DNA of 64,000 bases from Rubinisphaera italica (lineage in GTDB: Bacteria; Planctomycetota; Planctomycetia; Planctomycetales; Planctomycetaceae), in the NCBI RefSeq assembly GCF_007859715.1, contig NZ_SJPG01000001.1, forward strand, positions 248,001 to 312,000, given 5' to 3'. Position 1 is the first letter of the stretch; each line of letters begins with the position of its first letter. Shown here one piece after another: positions 50,550 to 60,391 of this stretch. The translations under genes and the position numbers were made by a program. The notes beneath the pieces are model-generated. The model did not search any database, was not told where the DNA came from, and saw only the letters and a list, made by a program, of their open reading frames with translations.

Positions 50550-50578
50550 AGGACTCTTATTGCAGAGTCCTCTTTTTT
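50550..50578 (+). terminator. Rho-independent terminator
   Basis: The stem aggactct/agagtcct with a six-base loop is followed by a run of six T. It lies 26 bases after the stop of the small gene at 50336-50524 and is the clearest intrinsic terminator in the window. Confidence 0.9.
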
Positions 50579-50629
50579 ATGCGAGATCGCTATTGTTTCT
50601 CGAACATACTGAAGCTGGCAGAAAATGCT

Positions 50630-51424
50630 TTAAAAGAACTCTTTGGCGGTTTTTTGCAGTTCTGGAAACAAGGCAAGCAATCGATCCACGAACGAGCCGA
50701 CCACTTCTTCATTCTGAATTTCTTTGAGATAGCTTTGTAATAACTCTTTGCTCGCCTGAGAGTGATGCATACAGAAATACATCCAGGCCCAGCTGTCCCG
50801 GTAATGTTCGGGACGCATGTCCGTCAGATCCTGCATCTCTTCGAGTTCACGGGTGCGGATCGGTTGACGGAAGCGAAAACGCCATTTCAGATTCGATAAC
50901 AATTCCTCATTTCGTCCCTTAATTTCAGCAGGCACTTCAAAATACTTGGCGAGGCCTTCATCGACCCAGATTGGCAAGTAGGGCATCGATCCATGGAGCG
51001 TTGCATGGGTTGTTTCGTGTCGCAAATCGGTTTCCCAACTCCGGGAGTAAATCACAAATACGTAGAGACGGTCTGGTGCCTTCACAAATAGCGCGGGACG
51101 ATTGACCGCTTCGGGAATACGGGGGCGAATGTAGTTTCGATAATGATAGGATGATGAGAAAACCATGACATCGATCGTCTCATCATAAACTGTAATCCCC
51201 AAATCATATGAAATCTGTTGCTGCAACAGAGGTAAAGACTGAATCGCGGGTAGAATTTTTTCGGTTGCAACCTGTGACTGTACGCGAAAATTCTCATGTG
51301 TAAATGTGACTGGCCATTCCTCAGCCAAAGCAGTCTGAGTGTGCACGGATAGCGTAACCGCAACGGCCATAACAACTTGCGTAAATGAGCAGAGCAATTG
51401 GTAATTTGAGGTCCGAAGCTTCAA
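50630..51424 (-). CDS. Secreted gluzincin-like protein (DUF1570 type)
   Basis: The product has 264 residues with a signal peptide ending near residue 34 (TALAEE). A zinc motif H136-E-T-T-H140 is followed by PIWVDEGLAKYFE with E156, the gluzincin pattern. It also has a preceding YVFVIYSRSWETDLR strand. It is shorter than the relative at 38263-39471 and lacks the C-terminal beta domain. Possibly a peptidase acting outside the cytoplasm. Confidence 0.82.
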   Translation of the reverse strand: MKLRTSNYQLLCSFTQVVMAVAVTLSVHTQTALAEEWPVTFTHENFRVQSQVATEKILPAIQSLPLLQQQISYDLGITVYDETIDVMVFSSSYHYRNYIRPRIPEAVNRPALFVKAPDRLYVFVIYSRSWETDLRHETTHATLHGSMPYLPIWVDEGLAKYFEVPAEIKGRNEELLSNLKWRFRFRQPIRTRELEEMQDLTDMRPEHYRDSWAWMYFCMHHSQASKELLQSYLKEIQNEEVVGSFVDRLLALFPELQKTAKEFF

Positions 51425-51799
51425 AATCTAAATTCCTCGATGCAATCGGCACATAACGGTCTGAGACCTCACCTGTTTAGTTGTCAAACGCCGTCGCTGT
51501 CAATTGCAGTTCATTCGGACAGAGAATTCACCCCGAACGGTTTTCAAACGTCTTCACAATGTCAGAATCGTTACATTCGATAACTTTGACACTTCAATGC
51601 GCATTCCATCTCGATCAAATCAATCCTCAGCCGTCTCCTCAAGCTAGATTTGAAGCGTGAACACAACATAATCCATCTTCCTAAAACAACTCACTAGAAT
51701 GGGAATGGTGTGTTCTGATACGCAGAATCTCATTTCTTCGAGGAATGAAGTTCCTGAAAATCTTACACTTATGAGAGAATGGCTCGGTAGCTAAATAGC
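51425..51799. other. Intergenic stretch without a supported gene
   Basis: The region separates two divergent genes. I see no open frame worth calling, no repeat and no confident promoter. Confidence 0.4.
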
Positions 51800-52741
51800 A
51801 TGTCCATCGATGAACTCCAACAACAGCTCGATGAGAAGGATGAACTCGTCACTGCGCTGACACAACAGTTGGAGCAGGCGGCCGAGCAGTTGGATCGAAT
51901 GCATCGCTCGGGCGGCCGATCTGGACTGCACAATGCTCAAGAGAGTAAGGTCATCAATCCTCTGAATGAACAACTCTCGACCAATCTCAATTATCTGATT
52001 GAGCAGTGGGAGGAGTCGCAGATTGCAAGTTGCCTGGAACGAATCGAATCTCAAATCGAGGATCTGAAAAGTTCCGTCTCCAATATCCAGCTACCGGCTG
52101 AGCAATCGACGACCAGGAACTGGTCTCCTGAAGACGACGACAACAGACCGACCGGCTTGCAACTCGATGCATTGAAGGATGTTCTCTTTGGTGCCACTCC
52201 CGAAATAACTGATGAAGTATTTGATGAATCCTTAAATGAGATTGAAGCGGATGAAGATGTAATCACATCGATCGATCCTCTTCCCCCAACTCCTGCTGCA
52301 GTTGATTTTGAGCAAGCGAATCACGAAGAAATGATTTCTGCAATTCAAACTCGAGATGATTACATCGAGAACTGTATTTCGATGTATCGGGACCTGCGAC
52401 TGAAGTCAGGTTTAATCCAGCCGATCAACTGGGAAGTGATCTCGGAATGCCCTGAAGAACTGGTGGGAAGTCTGCAGGAACTCGAATCGCATTTGCGGGA
52501 GCAGGCTCGCCTGAATGAAGTGACTATGTCACTGGAGCGGGCCCGTATTAGCCGTGAATCGACACAGTTGAGGCAGTATCGTGTCCAACTGCAGAAATAT
52601 GTCAAGAAGCATAATCTCGACCCGACTGAGCTTCCCTCTCTTGGTGTTCAATTGTCCGATGAGTCCGCGAATGAGAAGCGTTCGTCCGTTCCCAATCAAA
52701 AATGGCTGAGTTTACTACGGATTAAACATCAATCCGAGTAA
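51800..52741 (+). CDS. Coiled-coil protein of unknown function
   Basis: The product has 313 residues. There is an N-terminal coiled coil (about 1-40: LQQQLDEKDELVTALTQQLEQAAEQLDRM) and a second one near 225-275 (LEQARLNEVTMSLERARISRE type). The middle is acidic and disordered-looking. It has no signal peptide and no enzyme motif. It precedes the polysaccharide deacetylase by 75 bases on the same strand, so it may belong to a surface-polysaccharide unit, but this is inference. Confidence 0.7.
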   Translation: MSIDELQQQLDEKDELVTALTQQLEQAAEQLDRMHRSGGRSGLHNAQESKVINPLNEQLSTNLNYLIEQWEESQIASCLERIESQIEDLKSSVSNIQLPAEQSTTRNWSPEDDDNRPTGLQLDALKDVLFGATPEITDEVFDESLNEIEADEDVITSIDPLPPTPAAVDFEQANHEEMISAIQTRDDYIENCISMYRDLRLKSGLIQPINWEVISECPEELVGSLQELESHLREQARLNEVTMSLERARISRESTQLRQYRVQLQKYVKKHNLDPTELPSLGVQLSDESANEKRSSVPNQKWLSLLRIKHQSE

Positions 52742-52816
52742 GTGAGCAATTCAAATAACAAGACTTACTGAGCGTTCATTGCCACTCACAAGATCAAGCA
52801 TGAAAAGTCATTTCCT

Positions 52817-53848
52817 ATGCTACTGGTGAATAAACTTGTTCCCATTCCAAAAAAGAAACTCCTCGCCAGTGTGATGAGATCATCGGGAATGAATGCCGTT
52901 TTGCACAGACTACCGACCTGGTCTGGTTTGCTTGTCGTCAATTATCATCGGATTGGACAATCTTCCGCTTGCCCTTTTGACCAAAATCTGTTCAGCGCGA
53001 CTTCTGAAGGACTGGAACTTCAGCTCAAACATTACAAACGTCACGCCGATGTAATACGTATCTCTGATCTGGACGAGGTTTTGAAACGTCGAACGGGGAA
53101 ATCGGTACTGATTACCTTCGATGATGGTTACCGTGACAATTACGATCTGGCATTTCCAGTACTCAAAGCGGCCGATGTGCCTGCGACGTTTTTTGTGGCG
53201 ACTGGCTTTGTTGATCAGCCTCGAATTGCCTGGTGGGACGAAATTGCCTGGATGATTCGGCAATCAAAAGTGAACAAGTTGCCGGGCAGTGTCTGGTTTC
53301 CAGAAGGGCTTATTATACCTGAACAGGATCGTAGCTCGGCTTTGGGAGCAGCCGTTCGGAAATACTGGACTTTGACAGGGAATCAGACGGAACTGTATCT
53401 CAACGATCTCGCAAAGCAGACGCAAGCGGGACGTTGTCCTGTAGAGCTGGCGGACAAAATGTGGATGACCTGGGAAATGATGCACGAGATGTCAAACTCG
53501 GGCATGGATTTTGGCGGACATACCGTCGACCATCCGATTCTTGCTCAACAGTCCGGCAAAACGCAGCGGCGTGAGATTTTCGAAAGTCGGGCTCGGTTGA
53601 TTGAAAAATTGGGAATTGAACCTCAAGCCTTTGCCTACCCTGTCGGACAGGCTCATATGTTCTCAGCCGAAACGAAACATCTTCTCAAAGAGGCAGGTTA
53701 CAAATATGGATTCAGTTTCTATGGGAACTATGAATCCTGTGTTTCGGTCGACCCCTACGACATCCCCCGCTGCGCGATCGACTTTAACATGCCTCAGGCA
53801 ATTTTCGATTCCCGTCTGACACTGCCACAGATTTTTGCGAAGAAATAA
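52817..53848 (+). CDS. Polysaccharide deacetylase family protein
   Basis: The product has 343 residues. It carries the NodB homology domain: LLVVNYHRIG, VLITFDDGYRDNYDLAFPVL (catalytic base and metal aspartates), VPATFFVATGFV, and FGGHTVDHPIL (the two metal histidines), then AFAYPVG. It removes acetyl groups from amino sugars of surface or exopolysaccharides. No signal peptide is apparent, which is common for the family in exopolysaccharide loci. Confidence 0.9.
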   Translation: MLLVNKLVPIPKKKLLASVMRSSGMNAVLHRLPTWSGLLVVNYHRIGQSSACPFDQNLFSATSEGLELQLKHYKRHADVIRISDLDEVLKRRTGKSVLITFDDGYRDNYDLAFPVLKAADVPATFFVATGFVDQPRIAWWDEIAWMIRQSKVNKLPGSVWFPEGLIIPEQDRSSALGAAVRKYWTLTGNQTELYLNDLAKQTQAGRCPVELADKMWMTWEMMHEMSNSGMDFGGHTVDHPILAQQSGKTQRREIFESRARLIEKLGIEPQAFAYPVGQAHMFSAETKHLLKEAGYKYGFSFYGNYESCVSVDPYDIPRCAIDFNMPQAIFDSRLTLPQIFAKK

Positions 53849-53908
53849 TTGAGCATTTACGACTCAATACATGTACAAATATGGACAGTATCGTAATGTT
53901 TCAGTCCA

Positions 53909-54012
53909 GTAGGGCGCGTCTTGACGCACCTTTCACTGTCACCGAATTTGACGGGTATTGTTTATTCTCGTGCAATAACACTTCGAGAAAGGTGCGTTTA
54001 AACGCACCCTAC
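53909..54012. repeat. Inverted repeat between convergent genes
   Basis: The left arm 53909-53934 and right arm 53987-54012 pair almost fully (gtagggcgcgt...cacctttc against gaaaggtgcgt...cgcaccctac), with a 52-base spacer. It ends three bases before the rseP stop codon and is a likely two-way transcription barrier as well as a dispersed repeat. Confidence 0.85.
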
Positions 54013-54014
54013 TT

Positions 54015-56027
54015 TTAAAAGCCGTGCACGAAGACATCCAGGAAGATGACGAGCACCATTAGACTCAGCACGAATGCCATACCAATATAGGTTGCGGCTA
54101 TCAGAACCCGTTCGCTTGGTTTTTTACGGGTGATGCCTTCGTAAATCAGGAAGATCATATGTCCGCCATCGAGTACAGGAATTGGCAGGAAGTTCAGGAC
54201 AGCCAGGTTGATACTGAGGAAACCAAGGAACATCGACAACTCGGCGATTCCCTGCTGGGAAACCTGATAGGCGACTTTGGCAATTCCAATCGGTCCGTGC
54301 AGTTCTTTAACGGACAAGTTTTGCGTGATCAGATTCCGCAGAGTCAGATAGATATCGAATGCGGAATTCTTTGTGTGAGAGACTCCCATTTGAATCGCTT
54401 CACCAAAGCTGTCTGCTTTTTGTGAAACCGAAAGCAGGCTCATCATGATGCCTCGTGTGGGCAGGAACCAGTCCTCGGAGCGAGTCGGGGTAAAGGTGAC
54501 CGTTTCTGGAGCAGATCCATCTCGGACAATTTTGAGGCGGATATCGCGGGAGTTGGCCACCTGAAGTTGCCAGAACGCATACATCCAGTTGCGATTCGAC
54601 TCATTCAATTCAATCACTACGGGATCGAGTTTATCCATAATATCCGGCTTTTCAGTCCCCTTGGGAAGAACTAATTCAACCTGCTGAATTTGATCTCCCG
54701 CTTTAACTTTCCCATCAGCCGGGCTGCCTTCCTGAACTTTCAGGACAGTTGGAATCATGTGGAATGCGATCCCGATTGACTGCACAGAAAGGGGAGTGTT
54801 GGCTGAAGAGGGGCGTTCAATCCAGCCCGGAATATCGAGCGGAGTGATGACCAAATCGTGACTTTTGGCTCCCGAGCCTTTTTCTTCGCGATTGACGACA
54901 ACCGAAATTTCCTGTCCGTGACGCTCTGCAAAATAGTCAGGCAACGTCAGGGGATTGATATCTTTACCAACATCAAGATCATCAATGCGGACTATTTTAT
55001 CGCCCGTTTTCAAACCCGCTTTTTCAGCTGGCGAACCAACCTGAACAGCTTCGATCTGGCCGATATCCATCCATAAACCAAGTGTGCGGAAACCCTGTGG
55101 TCCCACTGTAATTTCAACATCTGAGCTTTTATTGTTTTCATCGGTCCGTTTGACATTGAATTCCACAGTGTCTCCCCGATGACTAGCCAGATAATTCTGG
55201 AGTCCCGCAAATCCATCGAGCTTCTCACCATCGAGAGAAACAATTTCATCCCCAGGTTTGAAAGGAGGAGAGGCTTTATTGGCAGCTGTACCAGCCAGTG
55301 TCGCATCGCCGTTGGGGACAAATTCTTTCGGAGCCAGGGCCAGGCCGCGAATGGGTTCGACACCAATTTCTCGGCGGGTTCCATTCATCGTCGGGAAGAT
55401 GCGAGCTTCGAATTCTCCGCCATCGTAGTGCACACCTTTGACATCCAGATACTCGGATGAACTCAAGGCTGTGGCTCGAATAATGTCGCCAAAGGTGCTG
55501 ACATCACGACCGTTGATTTCGGTAAGACGATCTCCCTCACGCAAACCGGCTTCCCAAGCTGGTTTGCCTACGAAAACGGTTCCTAACTCAGAGGGGGGAA
55601 CTTCCACGCCCTGCTGGAAGGCAAAGGCGAAGAACAGCAGGCCAGTGATGATATTCATAATCACACCGGCAGAAATGATCGCCATCCGCTGAGGCACATT
55701 CTTTGCAATGTATGATCGAGGATCTTCGGCGACTTCTTCACTGGTCAATTGAGACGGGTCGGCATCGTCCTGGCCGAGCATCTTCACGTAACCACCAAAG
55801 GGGATCAGGGAGAGTGCGTATTCCGTCTCACCCCATTTCCAGGAGAGGAGAATCGGGCCGAAGCCAATACTGAAGCGTTCGACATTCACATCGCACCATT
55901 TGGCAACGGCGAAATGCCCCAGTTCGTGGAAGAAAATGACCAGTCCGAGGCCAAGTGCCACGATGAGAATATTCTGAATGCTACTCAGACTGACCGCGAG
56001 GACGCTGGCAGCGATTAGGGTTGCCAC
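54015..56027 (-). CDS. rseP: Site-2 protease RseP family, with four PDZ-like domains
   Basis: The product has 670 residues from a GTG at 56027, supported by AAGGAG eight bases upstream; the frame opens at a TTG at 56051. It is an intramembrane zinc protease of the cytoplasmic membrane. H34-E-L-G-H38 and the later [11 protein letters not shown] motif form the site. Between the membrane parts lie four PDZ-like segments (beginning near [53 protein letters not shown] and [19 protein letters not shown]), whereas E. coli RseP has two. It overlaps the end of dxr by 13 bases. Confidence 0.94.
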   Translation of the reverse strand: MATLIAASVLAVSLSSIQNILIVALGLGLVIFFHELGHFAVAKWCDVNVERFSIGFGPILLSWKWGETEYALSLIPFGGYVKMLGQDDADPSQLTSEEVAEDPRSYIAKNVPQRMAIISAGVIMNIITGLLFFAFAFQQGVEVPPSELGTVFVGKPAWEAGLREGDRLTEINGRDVSTFGDIIRATALSSSEYLDVKGVHYDGGEFEARIFPTMNGTRREIGVEPIRGLALAPKEFVPNGDATLAGTAANKASPPFKPGDEIVSLDGEKLDGFAGLQNYLASHRGDTVEFNVKRTDENNKSSDVEITVGPQGFRTLGLWMDIGQIEAVQVGSPAEKAGLKTGDKIVRIDDLDVGKDINPLTLPDYFAERHGQEISVVVNREEKGSGAKSHDLVITPLDIPGWIERPSSANTPLSVQSIGIAFHMIPTVLKVQEGSPADGKVKAGDQIQQVELVLPKGTEKPDIMDKLDPVVIELNESNRNWMYAFWQLQVANSRDIRLKIVRDGSAPETVTFTPTRSEDWFLPTRGIMMSLLSVSQKADSFGEAIQMGVSHTKNSAFDIYLTLRNLITQNLSVKELHGPIGIAKVAYQVSQQGIAELSMFLGFLSINLAVLNFLPIPVLDGGHMIFLIYEGITRKKPSERVLIAATYIGMAFVLSLMVLVIFLDVFVHGF

Positions 56028-57163
56028 AGAGTTGTCTCCTTGCGCGCCCAATCATCCAGGGCGACTAATTCATCCAAAGTTGGTGATGCGATAAATTCAT
56101 GCGCTGACAGGACTTCCCGGCAAACGCGCTCGATATCATAAAACGAAAGTTCATTCTGAAGATAGCGCGAAACGGCTATCTCATTGGCGGCATTCAGGAC
56201 GGAACCCGATGTGCCTCCTAGCTTTGCTACGTCAAATCCTAGCTTAAGCGCAGGGAATGTTGCGAGATCAGGAGGAGAAAAATCAAGTTGCTGATTCGTT
56301 TTAAAGTCAAAACGAGGCGCAACTGCTTCCCAGCGTTGAGGATACGACAAAGCATATTGTATTGGTAATCTCATATCTGGAGGAGACAGTTGAGCAATTA
56401 CTGATCCATCTCGATATTCGACAAACGAATGCACGATCGATTGCGGGTGTACGACAACCTCAATTTGCTCGGCTTGTAAATTAAACAACCAGCGAGCTTC
56501 AATGACTTCCAGAGCCTTGTTCATCAGAGTTGCAGAATCAATTGTGATTTTCGGCCCCATATCCCAAGTCGGATGTTTCAGGGCTTGTTCCGGCGTTTTG
56601 CTGGCGATTTCCTCGCGTGATAATCCTCGAAACGGCCCACCACTGGATGTCAGCACAATTTTTGCAACATCTCGCTGATTCCCCGCCAGTAATGCCTGAA
56701 AAATAGCGGAGTGCTCACTGTCGACGGGAATCAATTCACTTCCAGATTCGCGAGCCAGTTCCATAATAATAGGGCCAGCGACGACGAGCGTCTCCTTATT
56801 GGCAATCGCAACCCGTTTGCCCGCTTTGACAGCTGCATAGGAGCTGGCCAGCCCGGCTGCTCCCACAATTGCAGCAACCACTGTGTCGATTTCTTCAAAC
56901 GCAGCAACTTCGGTCACTGCCTCAGAACCGAATCGGACTTCAGTTTTTGAGGGAAAATCGCTGAGAATCGCTTCGTTTTGAACAGTTTCATCAGCCAATA
57001 TCGCCACCGCAGGCTGAAACTCATGGCAGATTTTCGCCAGTTCTCGCCAGTTCCGATGAGCGGAAACCGCTCGAATCTGAATCTGATCCGCATGAGCCCG
57101 GACGACATCCAGACAACTCGTTCCAATCGAGCCGGTCGCTCCCAGTAAGGCTATCTGATTCAT
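56015..57163 (-). CDS. dxr: 1-deoxy-D-xylulose 5-phosphate reductoisomerase
   Basis: The product has 382 residues from the ATG at 57163 (a GTG at 57184 would add seven). It catalyses the second step of the MEP isoprenoid pathway with NADPH. Signatures: NADPH loop [20 protein letters not shown], metal motif [19 protein letters not shown], and [26 protein letters not shown]. The dxr-rseP order and overlap are common in bacteria. Confidence 0.96.
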   Translation of the reverse strand: MNQIALLGATGSIGTSCLDVVRAHADQIQIRAVSAHRNWRELAKICHEFQPAVAILADETVQNEAILSDFPSKTEVRFGSEAVTEVAAFEEIDTVVAAIVGAAGLASSYAAVKAGKRVAIANKETLVVAGPIIMELARESGSELIPVDSEHSAIFQALLAGNQRDVAKIVLTSSGGPFRGLSREEIASKTPEQALKHPTWDMGPKITIDSATLMNKALEVIEARWLFNLQAEQIEVVVHPQSIVHSFVEYRDGSVIAQLSPPDMRLPIQYALSYPQRWEAVAPRFDFKTNQQLDFSPPDLATFPALKLGFDVAKLGGTSGSVLNAANEIAVSRYLQNELSFYDIERVCREVLSAHEFIASPTLDELVALDDWARKETTLWQP

Positions 57164-57451
57164 CGAAAGAATTTGAAACTTCACGAACGGTGCGGTGAAA
57201 AGAGATCAAATCAATGACTGACATCGATCTGAACGAATACGTTGCGAAGCTTAGTCTGTTCCGATGTTCTTTCACAAGGGAGACTTAGGCCATTTTCAAA
57301 TGGTTTCTGCAGTCGCATGAGCACCAAATGACCAAAAATCGCCGGATTTGCTCCTGCCATATGCTGCAGAGACTTATTAAGAATGCTCAAGGTAAAAGTG
57401 AGGCGAAACCTGATTTCTGGCGAGTTTTACCGATTAAGTTAAGAAATATTG
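57164..57451. other. Intergenic region upstream of dxr
   Basis: No gene is supported. The dxr promoter should lie here; I could not fix hexamers. AT-rich in its last third. Confidence 0.35.
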
Positions 57452-57560
57452 AATCGCCAAGACGCCAAGATACAGAGAGAGTTTTGATTTGATTTGAATA
57501 TCCAGATACATAATGAGGTCAACGATTTTACCTCTTCGTGAACTTGGCGTCTTGGCGGTT
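57452..57560. repeat. Inverted repeat, gccaagacgccaag family
   Basis: The left arm 57452-57469 and right arm 57543-57560 are reverse complements except one base (aatcgcc against ggcggtt), with a spacer of 73 bases. The arms contain a short internal direct repeat (gccaag-ac-gccaag). Confidence 0.85.
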
Positions 57561-57709
57561 CCAAAATTTATGATCTAATGAATAAGCAGAATTTTGCTGC
57601 TTTCATTTCAGCGATGATCTTTTTGTTAACACTCGTGCATCGGAATGTGGTTTGTTAAGTTTGACTAGATGGACACCCTCACCAGTCAATAATCAAGGAA
57701 CGAATAAAG
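57561..57709. promoter_or_regulatory. Leader region of the large secreted protein gene
   Basis: This is an AT-rich leader containing ttgttaa words, with possible -35/-10 elements around 57620-57660 that I cannot fix. Confidence 0.25.
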
Positions 57710-60013
57710 ATGACTCTCACCTCACCGAACAGCATGCCTGTAAAATTTTGTCTGCTGATAGCTCTGATTTTCTGCACTGCTGCAGTTCCTTTGCAGGTGC
57801 AGGCCGATGATCTGCGTGAAGATTCGATTGTCGGGCAGTTACCGCTTGATACACCATTCCTGGCCGTCAGTCGTTTGCATCGTGAACAATACGAGGCAAT
57901 CAAATCGAATCCTGCGATTCAGAAACTGATTCACCTTGAAGCATTTCAGAATCAATGGAATCGACGTGATAAGAAAAAGTTGCAAGTCACAATCGAGGCT
58001 GATGAGGCTCTGGAGATTGAAGTCCAAGGGGATGAAAAATCGGTCGAAGTTGAAGTGGATGTCGATACTCAGAATTTCGATGACTTTTTGAAGGGTTTGA
58101 AGAAGACCGAACATGGCGAGGAGGCGTTGGCTTTTCTGAAAGATGCTGCATCTCATGAAGTCTTTGTGTATGGAGATTCCAGCTGGGTAACAATGCCAAA
58201 GTCGTTTCAGTTTGTCATAAACACGATGCAGCGATTTTCCGGCTCCAATTCTGATCTGACCGATGATGAAAAAGCCGCCAAGCTTCTGGAGAAACTTAAA
58301 ACGCTGCCAATTCAACAGTATCTCAATATTCAATTGCCGAACATTGTCTTTGGATGTCAGGTCGAAGACGAACAGCGGGCACAGAAACTGTTTGGACAAC
58401 TGAAAGAGACGATTCAGGAACAGCTTGAGAATTCAGATGATGAAACCGTCCAGGCTTATCGTGATTCCTTTCAGGTAAAGATGGTCGATGGCGTTGAATA
58501 TCTGACTGTCAAAATTCCCGGCAGCTGGATTCCGTTCTATCTGATCGATCGCTCAGAAATGACTCGCAATCAGGAAGCCCTTCTTGAGTTCTTTCTCGAT
58601 GGAATCCGCAAACGCTCCTTCATCATGGCTTTGGGAGTGCGGGATCATTCGGTTCTGCTTTCAATGGGTGGTGATCTTAAGCACTTGAAACGTCCCACTG
58701 GAGACAAACGGCTGATTGATCATCCTCACATGGCGAAGCTGCTCGAACTGGCTGATCAGAAAGTGACCTCCGTCACTTATTACAGTGAAGGCATGGCTCA
58801 GGTTGGCTGGAAAAAAGATGGCAACCTCAAAGGCTATGAAAACTGGGCTCAGGAGATTCGCAATCAAAGTGAAGAGTCTGAGGGTATCGCTAAAGTCATA
58901 TCTGATCAGGCCGCTGAGGATGTGGTTGATTTCGGTCGGGATCTGCAGAAGTTTCAGTCAAAACCGGGGGCTCATCTCGGTTACAGTCTGATGACGGCTG
59001 AGGGCTTGGATCGCGTCAGTTATAACTGGTCGGAACATCCGGAACGCGATGGCTCTCAACCACTGACTATTATCGACCATGTCGGAGGCCAGCCGCTTCT
59101 CGTCGTCGCTGGTCGCAAAGCCTATCGTCCCGAAGTGTATGAATTCCGCTCAAAATGGATCACGAGAACATGGTGGTACATTAATAAAGGAGTACTGGCT
59201 TTCTATCCAGAAGGTGCAAACGAACGGTATATCTATGCCGCAATACTGGATCAGATCCGTCCGCATGTCATCGAGTTTGATCGGATCACCCGCGAACTGT
59301 TCGTGCCTGCGTTCAACGATGGTCAAGCGGCTCTTGTGATCGATGCAGTCGATTTACGGGACGAGCCAAACGAACTGATCAAAGAAGATTTCCCAACTTA
59401 TCCTTACTTGCCACAGGTGGGGGTAATCTGGGGGATTTCTGATCGTGAAAAACTCGTCGAGGCCTGCGATGGTTATCGCAAAGCCCTCAATCAATTGCTC
59501 GTTAAAGCGAGCGTGATGTCTCCCGACGATACTGATCCTGTCGTGATTTTAAAGCCGACAGCTGATGAAGTCGAAGGGGGAACACTCTATCATCAGGATC
59601 TGAAAAAGATGATCGCAGAGGGACAAAATGAAATTCCGATCCTGCCGGTTGGTGTCGTTAGCGACAATCTGGCTGCGATTACGAGTGATAAGAACTTTGC
59701 GATGAAAGTACTGGAATCGAACAAGCTCACTATCGATTCCCCGATTGAAAACATCGATCAGCCGATGTCCTGCTTCAGTCATGTCGATCTGTCAAAATTA
59801 TGGAGCTTGATGGAACCTTATGCGAAACAGGGAATTGAGCAACAACTGGAATCCGAAGAAATCAACTCTGACGAGGCGGAAATTTCCCGGGCGATGTGGA
59901 ACGTCCTCAAGCAGCTGAAATCGGTTTCTTCAACGACAGTCAAAGAAGACGATGCCTGGATCCAACGCAGCCACATTCGATTCGGTGAAGTCGAGACAAA
60001 AGAATCCGAATGA
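57710..60013 (+). CDS. Large secreted protein of unknown function
   Basis: The product has 767 residues with a signal peptide (cleavage near VQADDL); an in-frame ATG at 57734 is an alternative start. The chain is acidic, mixed alpha/beta, with repeated lysine/glutamate-rich helices (FDDFLKGLKKTEHGEEALAF, LFGQLKETIQEQLEN). It lacks any catalytic motif I recognise. It looks like other large planctomycete secreted proteins of unknown role. A good terminator follows. Confidence 0.75.
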   Translation: MTLTSPNSMPVKFCLLIALIFCTAAVPLQVQADDLREDSIVGQLPLDTPFLAVSRLHREQYEAIKSNPAIQKLIHLEAFQNQWNRRDKKKLQVTIEADEALEIEVQGDEKSVEVEVDVDTQNFDDFLKGLKKTEHGEEALAFLKDAASHEVFVYGDSSWVTMPKSFQFVINTMQRFSGSNSDLTDDEKAAKLLEKLKTLPIQQYLNIQLPNIVFGCQVEDEQRAQKLFGQLKETIQEQLENSDDETVQAYRDSFQVKMVDGVEYLTVKIPGSWIPFYLIDRSEMTRNQEALLEFFLDGIRKRSFIMALGVRDHSVLLSMGGDLKHLKRPTGDKRLIDHPHMAKLLELADQKVTSVTYYSEGMAQVGWKKDGNLKGYENWAQEIRNQSEESEGIAKVISDQAAEDVVDFGRDLQKFQSKPGAHLGYSLMTAEGLDRVSYNWSEHPERDGSQPLTIIDHVGGQPLLVVAGRKAYRPEVYEFRSKWITRTWWYINKGVLAFYPEGANERYIYAAILDQIRPHVIEFDRITRELFVPAFNDGQAALVIDAVDLRDEPNELIKEDFPTYPYLPQVGVIWGISDREKLVEACDGYRKALNQLLVKASVMSPDDTDPVVILKPTADEVEGGTLYHQDLKKMIAEGQNEIPILPVGVVSDNLAAITSDKNFAMKVLESNKLTIDSPIENIDQPMSCFSHVDLSKLWSLMEPYAKQGIEQQLESEEINSDEAEISRAMWNVLKQLKSVSSTTVKEDDAWIQRSHIRFGEVETKESE

Positions 60014-60075
60014 ACGAATTGATTCAATGCCATCTGCACTCTTTGCTGTTGCCAGATGTGTGAATACAAAACATG

Positions 60076-60115
60076 AGCCCTCAGAAAATCCAACATTCTG
60101 AGGGCTTTGCTTTGT
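60076..60115 (+). terminator. Intrinsic terminator after the large secreted gene
   Basis: The 11-base stem agccctcagaa/ttctgagggct (60076-60086 with 60096-60106), nine-base loop, is followed by T-rich ttgctttgt. It is probably the transcript end of the 57710 gene. Confidence 0.8.
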
Positions 60116-60228
60116 AATGATGCTCGAGGCCGAATTACAAAACATGTTCAAAATGACCGAGTGCTCTTAATGACTGTGTGCAATCAATATACAGTTGGAA
60201 TAAGATTGAAGTCGAAATGATTGGTTCA

Positions 60229-60312
60229 TGGGTAGCACTCTCTGAGCAACACAAAAGGCGTGGTCGTCCGCATTTTCCACGCCCATCACTTCGTTCTGGG
60301 ACGTGCCACCAA
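60229..60312. repeat. Imperfect palindromic element, gggtggcac family copy 2
   Basis: The ends tgggtagcac and gtgccacc pair, and ggcgtgg pairs with ccacgcc. The element shares word order with 40872-40957. It sits between two convergent genes. Confidence 0.7.
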
Positions 60313-60391
60313 GCAACTTGCTAATACAAAGAAAAATCATGACTGTCAAATAATTGCGCATAGTGATTTTACATCAGGCATCATACGCCGA

